Below are positions 10,478 through 18,490 of a DNA stretch of 64,000 nt, in pieces (positions within the stretch are counted from its first letter, which is position 1; each line of letters begins with the position of its first letter). The translations under genes were made by a program, and so were the position numbers. The stretch lies in contig JADJYH010000013.1 in assembly GCA_016719855.1 (NCBI GenBank), positions 1-64,000 on the forward strand. The letters run 5' to 3'. The notes beneath the pieces are model-generated. The model was not told the DNA's origin. It did no database searches and saw only the letters and a list, made by a program, of their open reading frames with translations. This stretch comes from Saprospiraceae bacterium (GTDB lineage: Bacteria > Bacteroidota > Bacteroidia > Chitinophagales > Saprospiraceae).

Positions 10478-10507
10478 AGTAAAAGTAAAAGGAGAAAGTA
10501 AAAGGAG
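10478..10507. repeat. Direct tandem word upstream of purB
   Basis: AGTAAAAGTAAAAGGAG followed by AAAGTAAAAGGAG. Similar in wording to the lepA leader repeat at 3447-3539. Confidence 0.55.
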
Positions 10508-10531
10508 CTGGTATTGGATTCGATTTTGGGC

Positions 10532-10559
10532 AAAAAAAAGTGCCATCGAATGATGGCAC
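10532..10559 (-). terminator. Hairpin plus T8 on the minus strand, 95 bp before purB
   Basis: Stem GTGCCATC (10540-10547) with GATGGCAC (10552-10559) and a 4-nt loop, followed on the minus strand by eight T. It has the form of an intrinsic terminator, but no minus-strand protein gene precedes it; see also 10692-10751. Confidence 0.6.
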
Positions 10560-10691
10560 GACAACATAACCATGAAAATAATTAACCAAACTTTTTAGGC
10601 TGCCAATCGGGCAACTTGCCAAGTTGAATTTGGCTTTAATTTTTGTTTTTTGGGGAAAGGCAGCCCACACAAACCTCAAAACCCGCAGCTC

Positions 10692-10751
10692 AAAAAAAGT
10701 GTCACCGGGAGCCTTTACAGCGGGGGGATGCCGTGCCGAGCATCCCGGTGA
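10692..10751 (-). other. Structured element with terminator-like end, 430-bp gap between purB and ggt
   Basis: The 10439-10868 gap has no gene. On the minus strand TCACCGGGA pairs with TCCCGGTGA (10743-10751 with 10702-10710), closing an inner GGGATG/CATCCC hairpin, and is followed by CAC and seven T. It could end a small minus-strand RNA starting in 10755-10868. I could not match it to a known riboswitch. Confidence 0.4.
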
Positions 10752-10868
10752 TTTTGTGTTTCAAAGTGCGAGGGACAAGGCAGTTTTCAGCGTGGCCTCT
10801 CGATTGACTTACTTGAGAAAGTAATTCAATTCAAATACATTGTAATATTTACCAACTACCGTACCAAT

Positions 10869-12581
10869 ATGAAACGGAACATCATTTATTGCATATTTTC
10901 ATTTGTTTTAATCTCAAGCGCCTGCCAGTTTGCAAAGCCAAAGCCACCTTACGAAGTGGTTCAAAGTGCTGTGGTGGATTCAGCAATGGTCGTTGCAGAG
11001 CACCCACTAGCGGCGATGGTAGGCGAGGAAATCCTTCAAAAAGGTGGGAACGCCGTGGATGCGGCCATTGCCACGCAGTTTGCGTTGGCGGTGGTTTACC
11101 CCCGTGCTGGCAATATCGGCGGCGGCGGCTTCATGGTCGTTCGCCTGGCCGATGGCACTTCCGATGCGCTCGACTACCGGGAAAAAGCGCCCGCTGCCGC
11201 CCACCGTGACATGTACCTCGATGGCGAAGGCAACGTGATGGAAGCGGTGAGCAAGGAGGGGCACCTGTCCGTGGGTGTGCCTGGCACGGTAGCGGGCATG
11301 GAGTTGGCCTTCCAGAAATACAGCAAAATCAAGGATTGGGGGCAAATATTGGCGCCTGCCATCCGGCTGGCGACGGAGGGGTTCGCCCTCACGGAATCGG
11401 AGGCGGCACGGCTGAACGAGTACAAGGAACAGTTCCAAAAAGCGAACCCCGATGCCCGGCCATTCGTGAAGGACGCAGTCTGGAAAATGAACGATGTGCT
11501 GAAACAGCCCGACCTCGCCCACACGCTCGAACTTATCCGTGACAAGGGCGCCGCTGGGTTTTATGAAGGCGAAACGGCCTCGAAAATCGTGGCAGAAATG
11601 AAGCGTGGCGGTGGCCTCATCACCCTCGAAGACCTGGAAAATTACGAAGCAAAATGGCGGAAGCCCATCATCGGGCACTACAAAAACTACCGAATCATCA
11701 CCATGCCGCCGCCATCGAGTGGGGGAGTAGTGCTGATGCAAATGCTGACGATATTGGAGAAATTTCCGCTTGGGCAATACGGTTTTCAGTCGGCGAAGTC
11801 CATCCACGTCATCGTGGAGGCGGAGCGGCGAGCCTACGCCGACCGTGCCAAGTACCTCGGCGACAGCGACTTTTATCCCGTCCCCGTTGATTCTTTGCTC
11901 GACCCCGCCTATTTGACGGCCAAGATGCTGGATTTTGATTCGACCAAAGCCACCTCAAGTGGCACTATCGGCCCTGCGGTAAAAATCGGGATAGAGACTT
12001 TCGAGACAACGCACACTTCCATCATTGACGAAGCGGGCAATGCTGTCTCGGTCACGACGACCCTGAACCTCAACTACGGCTCAAAAGTCATCGTGCAGGG
12101 CGCTGGTTTTTTCCTCAACGACGAGATGGACGATTTCAGCGCCAAGCCGGGCGTGCCGAACTACTTCGGCCTGATTGGCGCCGAGGCCAACGCCATCCAG
12201 CCGGGCAAGCGGATGCTAAGTTCCATGACCCCGACCATCGTGGAAAAGGACAGCAGCCTGTTCATGGTGCTGGGTGCACCGGGCGGCTCGACCATCATCA
12301 CGGCGGTGCTGCAAACCCTGCTCGGCGTCACCGACTACGGGATGACGATGGACGAGGCGGTCTGGGCTCCTCGATTCCACCACCAATGGCTGCCGAACGT
12401 GATTACCTGCGAGGAAACGGCCATTGACACCACGGTACGAAAACAACTTTGGGGCATGGGCCATAAACTGGAAAACGTGGAACGGATGGCGCTCATCAAG
12501 GCCGTGCTGGTGCTGCCAGACGGCAAGCTCCAAGGCGTTGGTGACAACCGGAACCCGGACGACCATGCGGAAGGGTATTGA
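10869..12581 (+). CDS. ggt: Gamma-glutamyltransferase (lipoprotein)
   Basis: A periplasmic N-terminal-nucleophile enzyme that hydrolyses glutathione and transfers its gamma-glutamyl group. The 570-aa protein begins MKRNIIYCIFSFVLISSAC, a lipoprotein signal with the lipid Cys at residue 19. The precursor is cut before the nucleophile Thr380 in ETTHTSIIDEAGN, as in the E. coli TTHYSVVD site. Supporting motifs are GNIGGGGFMVVR, PPPSSGGVVLMQML and LSSMTPTIVEKD (oxyanion/glutamate binding). Intact and of normal length. It is a single gene; the stop codon runs directly into a tandem word. Confidence 0.95.
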   Translation: MKRNIIYCIFSFVLISSACQFAKPKPPYEVVQSAVVDSAMVVAEHPLAAMVGEEILQKGGNAVDAAIATQFALAVVYPRAGNIGGGGFMVVRLADGTSDALDYREKAPAAAHRDMYLDGEGNVMEAVSKEGHLSVGVPGTVAGMELAFQKYSKIKDWGQILAPAIRLATEGFALTESEAARLNEYKEQFQKANPDARPFVKDAVWKMNDVLKQPDLAHTLELIRDKGAAGFYEGETASKIVAEMKRGGGLITLEDLENYEAKWRKPIIGHYKNYRIITMPPPSSGGVVLMQMLTILEKFPLGQYGFQSAKSIHVIVEAERRAYADRAKYLGDSDFYPVPVDSLLDPAYLTAKMLDFDSTKATSSGTIGPAVKIGIETFETTHTSIIDEAGNAVSVTTTLNLNYGSKVIVQGAGFFLNDEMDDFSAKPGVPNYFGLIGAEANAIQPGKRMLSSMTPTIVEKDSSLFMVLGAPGGSTIITAVLQTLLGVTDYGMTMDEAVWAPRFHHQWLPNVITCEETAIDTTVRKQLWGMGHKLENVERMALIKAVLVLPDGKLQGVGDNRNPDDHAEGY

Positions 12582-12615
12582 TTGAAAATGGAAAATGGAG
12601 AATTGAAAATTTTCG
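12579..12615. repeat. Direct tandem word starting at the ggt stop codon
   Basis: The stop TGA begins TGATTGAAAATGGAAAATGG, then GAGAATTGAAAATT. Wording is close to 9058-9091. Confidence 0.6.
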
Positions 12616-12631
12616 AGGCATGAATCAGTTT

Positions 12632-12720
12632 TGACACAGATTCACACAGATTTCACTGATTGAAGAACGTCAAAAAACATTGCGAAGAAAAATCTGTGAA
12701 ATCTGTGAAAATCTGTGTCA
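12632..12720. repeat. Tandem-word hairpin
   Basis: Arms 12632-12661 and 12691-12720 are reverse complements at about 27 of 30 positions, with a 29-nt loop. Each arm is built from three copies of ACAGATT/TCACAGA. The rest of the 12582-13091 gap holds a bidirectional terminator and a family A repeat; I see no gene. Confidence 0.8.
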
Positions 12721-12944
12721 GTAAACCACAAGAAAAAGAAAAAAAAGAGCGTGAACTTGTTGGCAGGTCACTGCTTTGGGAGCAGCCGCCGGTATAAATC
12801 GGTTTTAGGATAGCCTCCTCGATTCAATACGAATCAGTGCATCCATAGTACAAAAAGGTTGACAATGAGAATGTTATGGGAAAATAAATGTAGGTAGGTT
12901 AAAGAAGACAGGCAAAGGTAAAAACGCATCCCATTCTACCAAAC

Positions 12945-12990
12945 AAAAAAAGAGTCATCTTCAATTATTTTTGAAGATGACCCTTTTTCT
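12945..12990. terminator. Bidirectional intrinsic terminator between ggt and the beta-helix gene
   Basis: Stem GTCATCTTCA (12954-12963) with TGAAGATGAC (12972-12981), A-rich on the left and T-rich on the right, so it works in both directions. Confidence 0.8.
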
Positions 12991-12997
12991 TTTGGTT

Positions 12998-13095
12998 GTG
13001 GCCTCCAAACTTGTTTGGCTGCCCCCTGATGATTGGGTGGCACACCGAAAAATAGCATACGCTATGTCAGCCTGCCAAACAAGTTTGGCGGCTAC
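12998..13095. repeat. Inverted repeat overlapping a stop codon (family A, copy 2)
   Basis: Right arm 13068-13095 and left arm 12998-13023 share the core CCAAACTTGTTTGG with the copy at 1237-1312. The right arm carries, on the minus strand, CAGTAGCCGCC; its TAG (13092-13094) is the stop codon of the beta-helix gene. The 44-nt spacer has its own small hairpin (ATAGCATACGCTAT). Arms here have diverged slightly (GCCTCC for GCCGCC on the left). Confidence 0.85.
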
Positions 13096-15425
13096 TGCTT
13101 CACAAATCGTAGTGTCTCAAACAGCTGCCCATTTTGAACTTTCACGAAATAGACGCCGCTCTGAAATTCCTCCACAGAAATCGGTAAGTCGGAAAGTTCA
13201 GCATCAAAGCTTACTAGCTTCACGAGCTTGCCACTTTGGTCGAAAACCTGGATGGTGCCAGCATCTTCTGTTGGTGCTGGAAAGCGGACTTGGATTTCGC
13301 TGGAAGCTACGGTGGGGAAAAGCTGAACCTGCCCCTTGCCGCCACCAAAGTTTACGGAGACGACCTTGCTGTACTCGAAATTGTCATCGAAATCCACTTG
13401 TTTAAGGCGGTAGTAGTTGAGGCCACGGGCTGGCGATTCGTCGGTGAAGGAGTAGTCATTCAGTTCATAGCTGGTTCCTTGGCCTTGCACGGTTCCGATT
13501 TCACGGAAGGTGGTGCCGTTGGTGCTTCTTTCGATGGAAAAATGGGAGTTGTTGAGTTCGGAGGCGGTTTGCCAGGTTAGGTTGACCTTTTTATTAGCCA
13601 AAGCACCCTTGAAAGTAACTAATTCTACTGGTAAGGCATTTTCTGCTCCAACTGTGAAACCAGAACAGCAGTTAACTAATAAAAAAGAAGCAGTCTTAGG
13701 GTCATCGGATGGTGCTGGAGTAGTACCTGCAATAGACCAACTATTGCTCATGTCGCTGTATTTATAAAGCTTAATATCTCCCGTAGTTGGAAAGTTCGAG
13801 CCTTCTGTGGTACTGCTTGGGGGCCATTGAAATGAAATATCTGGCATACTAGTAATTGCATTTGTCAATGTTCCATTGTTTTTGAGGATTTTTGTTTCGT
13901 CTAAGCCTGATGTTGGATTTGATAAATTTACGGCGAAAGTTCCTGAGCCACCATCAATCTGGCATGGCATATAATCAGCTGAAGTGCCAATTGGGAAGAG
14001 GATATCTGTGCCATTGTTTCGACTTAATTTACCACTCCCCTCGGCTATGATGTATTTTGCAGATGGATTGCTCCACGCAGGTGCACCAGAAATCGTATTG
14101 GAGGTTAGGTTGAATGCGCCAATATTGAACCTGCCTGCGGTAAGTGTCAACGTACCTGCAACTGTCAAATCTTGGCCAAGAGCTACGCCACTACCAGTGT
14201 TAATGGTGAGGTTGTTGACGGTGTTTGCATCTGGCGTTGTGGTGAAAGTGCCTGTGGAGGAGCCTTGGAATTCATAATTGGCGGCGGAGTCAAAGGATTT
14301 AACACCGGATACTGTTATTGAACCTATAATGCCTGTAGCACTGGCGGTTTTTATTGTAGCTCCGGAGGGTAACGTAAAATTACCGGCACCACTCACAATG
14401 CCTGTGGCTGCACAATCAATAGTTCCATCAACAGTTAGCGTCGCACCTGTTGCTATTGATACTGTACCACCTGACGTTATGGTTAAATTGTTAAGCGTTT
14501 GACTCGTTGAAATGAGCAAAGTGCCTCCGTTCACAACGACATTATTTGTAGTGGGGATAGTATTACCTTCTGTTCTTCCTAGACTGAGTGTACCACCGTT
14601 CATTGTTGTTAACCCTGAATAGGTACATGCTCCTGTCAAAGAAATTGTACCTGCTGCACTAGAATTGACTACCAAATTTGAACCTACACCACTAACTATT
14701 CCCGAGAAGGAATAGGTTCCAGTACCACCGATTGTTATTGTTCTTGTAGAACCATCCCCAAGATTGACATTGTTTGTAAAAGTTAAGTTTGCAGAACTTG
14801 ATGCTAAGCCTGTAGTGGCTCCTAAAGCAAAGTTTCCGCCGAAGGTGATTCCCCCCGAATATTTACCTGTTAAATCCCGAGTAGCATTTGCTGCAATTAT
14901 TCCTCCATTTATTGTAAGCGTATTACCCACTCCACCTCCCATTGCATTGACTCCACGAACTATAATAGTACCAGAATTTAAAGTGAACCCGCCTCCGTAA
15001 GTATTGCCTGCTAAGGCAAGAGTACCACTATTATTCTTAGTATAACCTGCTGTTGCAGATGTAGTAAAGGGTTGTGAGCTAAAATCTAATGTCTTCCCGC
15101 TTGATACGTCAATAATTACTACACCATTGCTTGCGTTGCTTATTGTTCCGCTAGGAGAAGAGAGAGTAAGGTTTTCGGTAGCAGTGATGCCACCGATGAT
15201 AATGGATCCACCCGCGCATGTGCCATTTACAGTGCAAAAATTCACAATATTACCAGACGTAAAAGCAGAAGTGCCAGCAATACAAGTAGTAGCCCACCTA
15301 GAGTCAGAAAGCGCAAAGATGCCGGAGCCATCAAAGAATTGATTCGTTTGCCCTGAAATCTTAGCACAACTGCCCATCACCAAAACGACCAACCCCACTT
15401 TCAAGAATAAATTCCAGTTTCTCAT
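13092..15425 (-). CDS. Large T9SS-sorted beta-helix protein with autotransporter-type strand repeats
   Basis: A 777-aa exported protein with N-terminus MRNWNLFLKVGLVVLVMGSC; the Cys could be a lipid site, but a C-terminal T9SS domain argues for ordinary export. Residues about 60-400 consist of low-complexity G/T/N/S-rich repeats typical of right-handed beta-helices, including two autotransporter-associated strand repeats (NTYGGGFTLNSGTIIVRG and CTYSGLTTMNGGTLSLG). Residues about 610-700 are a fibronectin-like module (LTWQTASELNNSHFSIERS, YYRLKQVDFDDNFEYSKVV). The C-terminus (VFDQSGKLVKLVSF, FQSGVYFVKVQNGQLFETLR) is a type A sorting domain. Likely a surface adhesin; the ligand is unknown. Its stop codon is in a family A repeat. 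Confidence 0.85.
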   Translation of the reverse strand: MRNWNLFLKVGLVVLVMGSCAKISGQTNQFFDGSGIFALSDSRWATTCIAGTSAFTSGNIVNFCTVNGTCAGGSIIIGGITATENLTLSSPSGTISNASNGVVIIDVSSGKTLDFSSQPFTTSATAGYTKNNSGTLALAGNTYGGGFTLNSGTIIVRGVNAMGGGVGNTLTINGGIIAANATRDLTGKYSGGITFGGNFALGATTGLASSSANLTFTNNVNLGDGSTRTITIGGTGTYSFSGIVSGVGSNLVVNSSAAGTISLTGACTYSGLTTMNGGTLSLGRTEGNTIPTTNNVVVNGGTLLISTSQTLNNLTITSGGTVSIATGATLTVDGTIDCAATGIVSGAGNFTLPSGATIKTASATGIIGSITVSGVKSFDSAANYEFQGSSTGTFTTTPDANTVNNLTINTGSGVALGQDLTVAGTLTLTAGRFNIGAFNLTSNTISGAPAWSNPSAKYIIAEGSGKLSRNNGTDILFPIGTSADYMPCQIDGGSGTFAVNLSNPTSGLDETKILKNNGTLTNAITSMPDISFQWPPSSTTEGSNFPTTGDIKLYKYSDMSNSWSIAGTTPAPSDDPKTASFLLVNCCSGFTVGAENALPVELVTFKGALANKKVNLTWQTASELNNSHFSIERSTNGTTFREIGTVQGQGTSYELNDYSFTDESPARGLNYYRLKQVDFDDNFEYSKVVSVNFGGGKGQVQLFPTVASSEIQVRFPAPTEDAGTIQVFDQSGKLVKLVSFDAELSDLPISVEEFQSGVYFVKVQNGQLFETLRFVKQ

Positions 15426-15692
15426 GGTTAAAATTTAGTGGTTATTCAATAATAGACCTGCTGTCAATCCCAACCAAAAGGAAGTTGACCCATAGCAAGC
15501 TACTTTTGCATTTATGCGAACCAATATATTGAATGGATATTAAATGGTGAGGTGCTTATTTGAACGGTTTATGCGAAACAATCTGTAAGATTTTATACAA
15601 AAGCACCCTACACTTCATGATACGAAATTCTAAGGCCAAATATAGCGCAGCATTTTCAGGAAAATGCAATTTTCAAACCACGGCCATCACAT

Positions 15693-16871
15693 TTAATTTT
15701 GCATTAACAATCGGGATGCATGAAAGCTTAAACTTCTCAAGCAACTCCTCGCAATCACCACCTTCTGTATCTCGCTCGTCCCTTCCCCGATGGTGCAAAG
15801 CTTGGCGTCCCGGTAAAACTTCTCCACGGGAAAGTCCTTGGTGTAGCCGTAGCCGCCAAAGACCTGAACGGCATCATTGGCCACTTGGCAGGCAATTTCC
15901 GAAGCGTAGTATTTCGCCATCGCCGACTCCTTGGTACACTTTTTCCCAGCGTTTTTCAGGACGGCGGCTTGGCGGGTGAGCAACTCCGCCGCATCTATTT
16001 TTGTGGCCATGTCCGCCAATTTGAAGCTGATGGCTTGGAAGTTGGAAATGGGCTGACCGAACTGCTCCCGTTCTTGGGCGTATTTTACGGACGCCTCATA
16101 AGCACCTTTTGCGATGGCAAGGGAGACGGCGGCTATCGAAATCCGGCCACCATCCAGCACTTTCAGGGATTGGACGAAGCCATCGCCAACTTTCCCGAGC
16201 ACTTGGCTTTTGTGCAGGCGGCAATGGTCGAACACCATTTCAGCGGTCTCGCTGGCCCTCATGCCTAGCTTGTTTTCCTTTTTTCCGCCGGAAAAACCGG
16301 GCGCGCCACGCTCCACCACGAAGGCCGTCATACCGTGGCTGTCAAGCAGTTCGCCCGTACGGGCTATGACGACCGCCACATGCCCTGATTTGCCGTGGGT
16401 GATGAAGTTTTTGGTGCCGTTCAGTACGAAATAATCGCCGTCTTGGGTGGCCACGCACTGCATCCGGCCAGCATCGCTTCCGGTGTTTGGCTCGGTGAGG
16501 CCCCATGCGCCAATCCATTCGCCGGTCGCCAACTTGGGGAGGTATTTTTGTTTTTGCTCCTCGTTGCCGAAGGTCAAAATATGGTTGGTGCAAAGCGAAT
16601 TGTGGGCAGCCACGGAAAGGCCGATGGAACCGCAGACTTTCCCAATCTCCACAATCACGGAAATGTATTCTTGGTAGCCCAGCCCGACGCCTCCGTACTC
16701 CTCCGGCACCAGTACCCCAAGGAAACCGTATTCGCCCATTTTGTGGAACATCTCCATTGGGAAATGCTGTGATTCATCCCATTTCATCACATTGGGGCGA
16801 ATATGCGCCTCGGCAAAGTCCTTGGCGCTCTGCTCAATCATCGTTAGGTTGTCAATCAAATCTGCGGTCAT
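15693..16871 (-). CDS. Acyl-CoA dehydrogenase
   Basis: An FAD enzyme oxidising acyl-CoA to trans-2-enoyl-CoA. The 392-aa protein has WGLTEPNTGSDAG (FAD/substrate), FITHGKSGHVAVV, ERGAPGFSGGKKENKLGMRA, VFGGYGYTKDFPVEK and CTIGEGTSEIQKVVIAR with the catalytic Glu in EGTSE. This places it in the short/branched-chain group. The last 15 residues (SCLRSLSFHASRLLMQN) do not look like family; adding one base near 15755 gives IARELLEKFKLS, so a further indel is possible. It is a single gene with no beta-oxidation partners nearby. The 15426-15692 gap upstream of the beta-helix gene shows nothing I can name. Confidence 0.92.
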   Translation of the reverse strand: MTADLIDNLTMIEQSAKDFAEAHIRPNVMKWDESQHFPMEMFHKMGEYGFLGVLVPEEYGGVGLGYQEYISVIVEIGKVCGSIGLSVAAHNSLCTNHILTFGNEEQKQKYLPKLATGEWIGAWGLTEPNTGSDAGRMQCVATQDGDYFVLNGTKNFITHGKSGHVAVVIARTGELLDSHGMTAFVVERGAPGFSGGKKENKLGMRASETAEMVFDHCRLHKSQVLGKVGDGFVQSLKVLDGGRISIAAVSLAIAKGAYEASVKYAQEREQFGQPISNFQAISFKLADMATKIDAAELLTRQAAVLKNAGKKCTKESAMAKYYASEIACQVANDAVQVFGGYGYTKDFPVEKFYRDAKLCTIGEGTSEIQKVVIARSCLRSLSFHASRLLMQN

Positions 16872-16898
16872 CTTTCTTTGTTTTGGTTGATATAGTTA

Positions 16899-17060
16899 CA
16901 ATGGTTCGTGAAGGTTTCAAGTTTCAGGTTTCACGGGGGCTCTCGTCAATTGAAAATGGCGTGCATTTTTAAAATGACTTTGCTAGCAAATCAACCCCTT
17001 AAAAAATGGATGTAGCAGACTTTTTCCTGAAACTTGAAACCAAAAACCTACGAACCATTG
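16899..17060. repeat. Long tandem-word hairpin next to a truncated phosphatase gene
   Basis: Left arm 16899-16928 and right arm 17026-17060 share CAATGGTTCGT and GGTTTCAAGTTTCAGG as inverted copies, separated by a small internal loop. The word is TTTCAAG/TTTCAGG. The right arm ends 12 bp from the phosphatase stop codon. Confidence 0.8.
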
Positions 17061-17072
17061 AGTTAGGTGTTT

Positions 17073-18059
17073 TTAGTGTATTTTGGTGGTGAATTTGGGA
17101 TTCAACATTCTGGGGGTGCCGCCGTTCAAGCCCATCCCGCCAGTCTCGTGGTCGGCGGTTACGATGACAAGGGTCTCGCCATCCTTCTTGGCAAATTGGA
17201 GGATTTGTTCGATGGTCTTGTCAAAATCCTCCAGCTCGCTGTACAGTGGCTCAACCTGGTTCGCATGGCAAGACCAATCAATTTGCGAACCCTCCACCAT
17301 CAGGAAAAACCCCTTTTCGCTGCGTTGGTGCAAAAAGTCGGCAGCCATTTTGGCAGCCATTGGTAGGTAGTCACGGCCTTGAAATGCAGGCAGGGGCTGG
17401 TTGTCTGCTGTGAAAAACGCAAATTTTCTGGAAGGGTCGGGCTTCACCGTGAATATATCATGGTTGAAATAATCATAGACATTGAACCCCTTGTACTTGA
17501 GCGAATCAATCAAGTTCCGTTCGTCCCTCTCCCGCCGGTCGAAAAACTGTTTTCCTCCCCCAATAAAAAGGTCAATACCAGAACTTAGGAGATCCTCCGT
17601 AATTTCTTCGTAAAGGTTCCGTGCCTTTCTATGTGCAACAAAACCTCCTGGCGTAGCGTGCTGGATGGAGGAAGTAACAACCATCCCAGTGGCGTATCCA
17701 TTTTCTATGGCTTCTTCCAAGATGGATTTGCAGGGTTCTCCGTCCTTGTTTAGGCCGAGGACATTGTTGTTGGTTTTTTGGCCACATGCCATTGCAGTGG
17801 CACCTGCCGCTGAGTCCGTTACGAGGTTGTTTGCCGAATAGGTTTTCTGAAAACCAATCACAGGAAAGCCTTCAAGGCTTAACCTCAAGTTGTTATGGTA
17901 GAGTGCTGCTGATATCTGGGCCAGCCCCGTGCCGTCGCCGATAATCAGGATGATGTTTTTGGGGGAGTCGCCAATTAGCTGGGACGTGGCGGGAAGGTTT
18001 TTTTTCCAATAAAAACCGCCGGCAATCATTAAAATGGAGGAGAAAACAAGTAGCTTCAC
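17073..18059 (-). CDS. Alkaline phosphatase family protein, C-terminally truncated
   Basis: 328 aa with an N-terminal membrane or signal segment (LLVFSSILMIAGGFYW). It has the metal-site motif ILIIGDGTG, the nucleophile Ser in TDSAAGATAMACGQKTNN, the metal residues around VEGSQIDWSCHAN and the TADHETGGMGLNGG site. The family continues another ~40 residues with an HTG/HTA...VPVFAYGPG segment that supplies the third zinc histidine (H412 in E. coli PhoA). Here the protein stops at PKFTTKIH. None of the three frames downstream restores it, so the end is missing in the DNA itself. The protein is likely inactive or altered. A tandem-word hairpin sits where the missing end should be. Confidence 0.8.
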   Translation of the reverse strand: MKLLVFSSILMIAGGFYWKKNLPATSQLIGDSPKNIILIIGDGTGLAQISAALYHNNLRLSLEGFPVIGFQKTYSANNLVTDSAAGATAMACGQKTNNNVLGLNKDGEPCKSILEEAIENGYATGMVVTSSIQHATPGGFVAHRKARNLYEEITEDLLSSGIDLFIGGGKQFFDRRERDERNLIDSLKYKGFNVYDYFNHDIFTVKPDPSRKFAFFTADNQPLPAFQGRDYLPMAAKMAADFLHQRSEKGFFLMVEGSQIDWSCHANQVEPLYSELEDFDKTIEQILQFAKKDGETLVIVTADHETGGMGLNGGTPRMLNPKFTTKIH

Positions 18060-18287
18060 TAGTGCTTGGATAATTTTTCAATAACTGATTGTTACGTGTA
18101 AAGGTAGTTGTTGTTAAGTAATTCTTCATCTAAAAATTTTGCCTTCAGAAAACCATTTGGACAACAAGGCGTTCTTCCAATGTGATTGTATCGAGAATGT
18201 CATTGAACTAAGAACCCAGTAAAATCAGCAACATTCAGAATTGCAACACATGTAGCTACATTTTTTTTAAAAAAGATTGAAAAAAAT

Positions 18288-18319
18288 TTTGGTTGAATAA
18301 CAAAAAGTTCTTTTCTTTG
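18288..18319 (+). promoter_or_regulatory. Candidate promoter of a small RNA or leader before the heptose-kinase gene
   Basis: TTTG (18288-18291), 20 bp, then TTTCTTTG (18312-18319), close to the phylum consensus except for TT in place of TA. The region to its left (18060-18285) is AT-rich and holds nothing else I can support. Confidence 0.35.
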
Positions 18320-18325
18320 CATCGT

Positions 18326-18472
18326 TGATTTAATCAATATAGCCGCTCAAGCAGCGACACAAAATTGAAAGTTCTACCAACTTAAGAAATAAAGAGCAAA
18401 GTGATTTGCTCAAAGATTTGGTTTTTTGGGGTTAAATAAGCTGGCTTCCTTCATTGGAAGTCGGCTTTTTTG
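18326..18472 (+). ncRNA. Candidate structured RNA or attenuated leader
   Basis: About 147 nt between a promoter-like sequence and a strong terminator, with no open frame. Visible structure: CGCT/AGCG hairpin around 18344-18356, a perfect GAGCAAA-GTGA-TTTGCTC hairpin (18394-18411), and the terminal AGCTGGCTTCC/GGAAGTCGGCT stem (18439-18466) followed by T6. The next ATG is 18 bp after the T run, so it may be a free sRNA or a cis-regulatory leader. No match to a known riboswitch class by eye. Confidence 0.4.
18439..18472 (+). terminator. Intrinsic terminator just before the heptose-kinase start
   Basis: Eleven-pair stem with two G-U pairs and a 6-nt loop, then six T; located 18 bp before the ATG at 18491. 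Confidence 0.75.
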
Positions 18473-18490
18473 TTTTATACAATCGTTTTC

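Noticed and set aside
10692..10760. Cobalamin, TPP or ZTP riboswitch near ggt
   Set aside because: The paired elements lack the conserved core boxes of these classes on either strand.
12632..13095. CRISPR-like array
   Set aside because: Repeats are 7-16 bp tandem words or inverted pairs without equal-length unique spacers, and no cas gene lies in the window.
13984..15342. Plus-strand ORFs opposite the beta-helix gene
   Set aside because: They are shadows of the Gly/Thr/Ala-rich repeats on the minus strand, with no promoter or start context.
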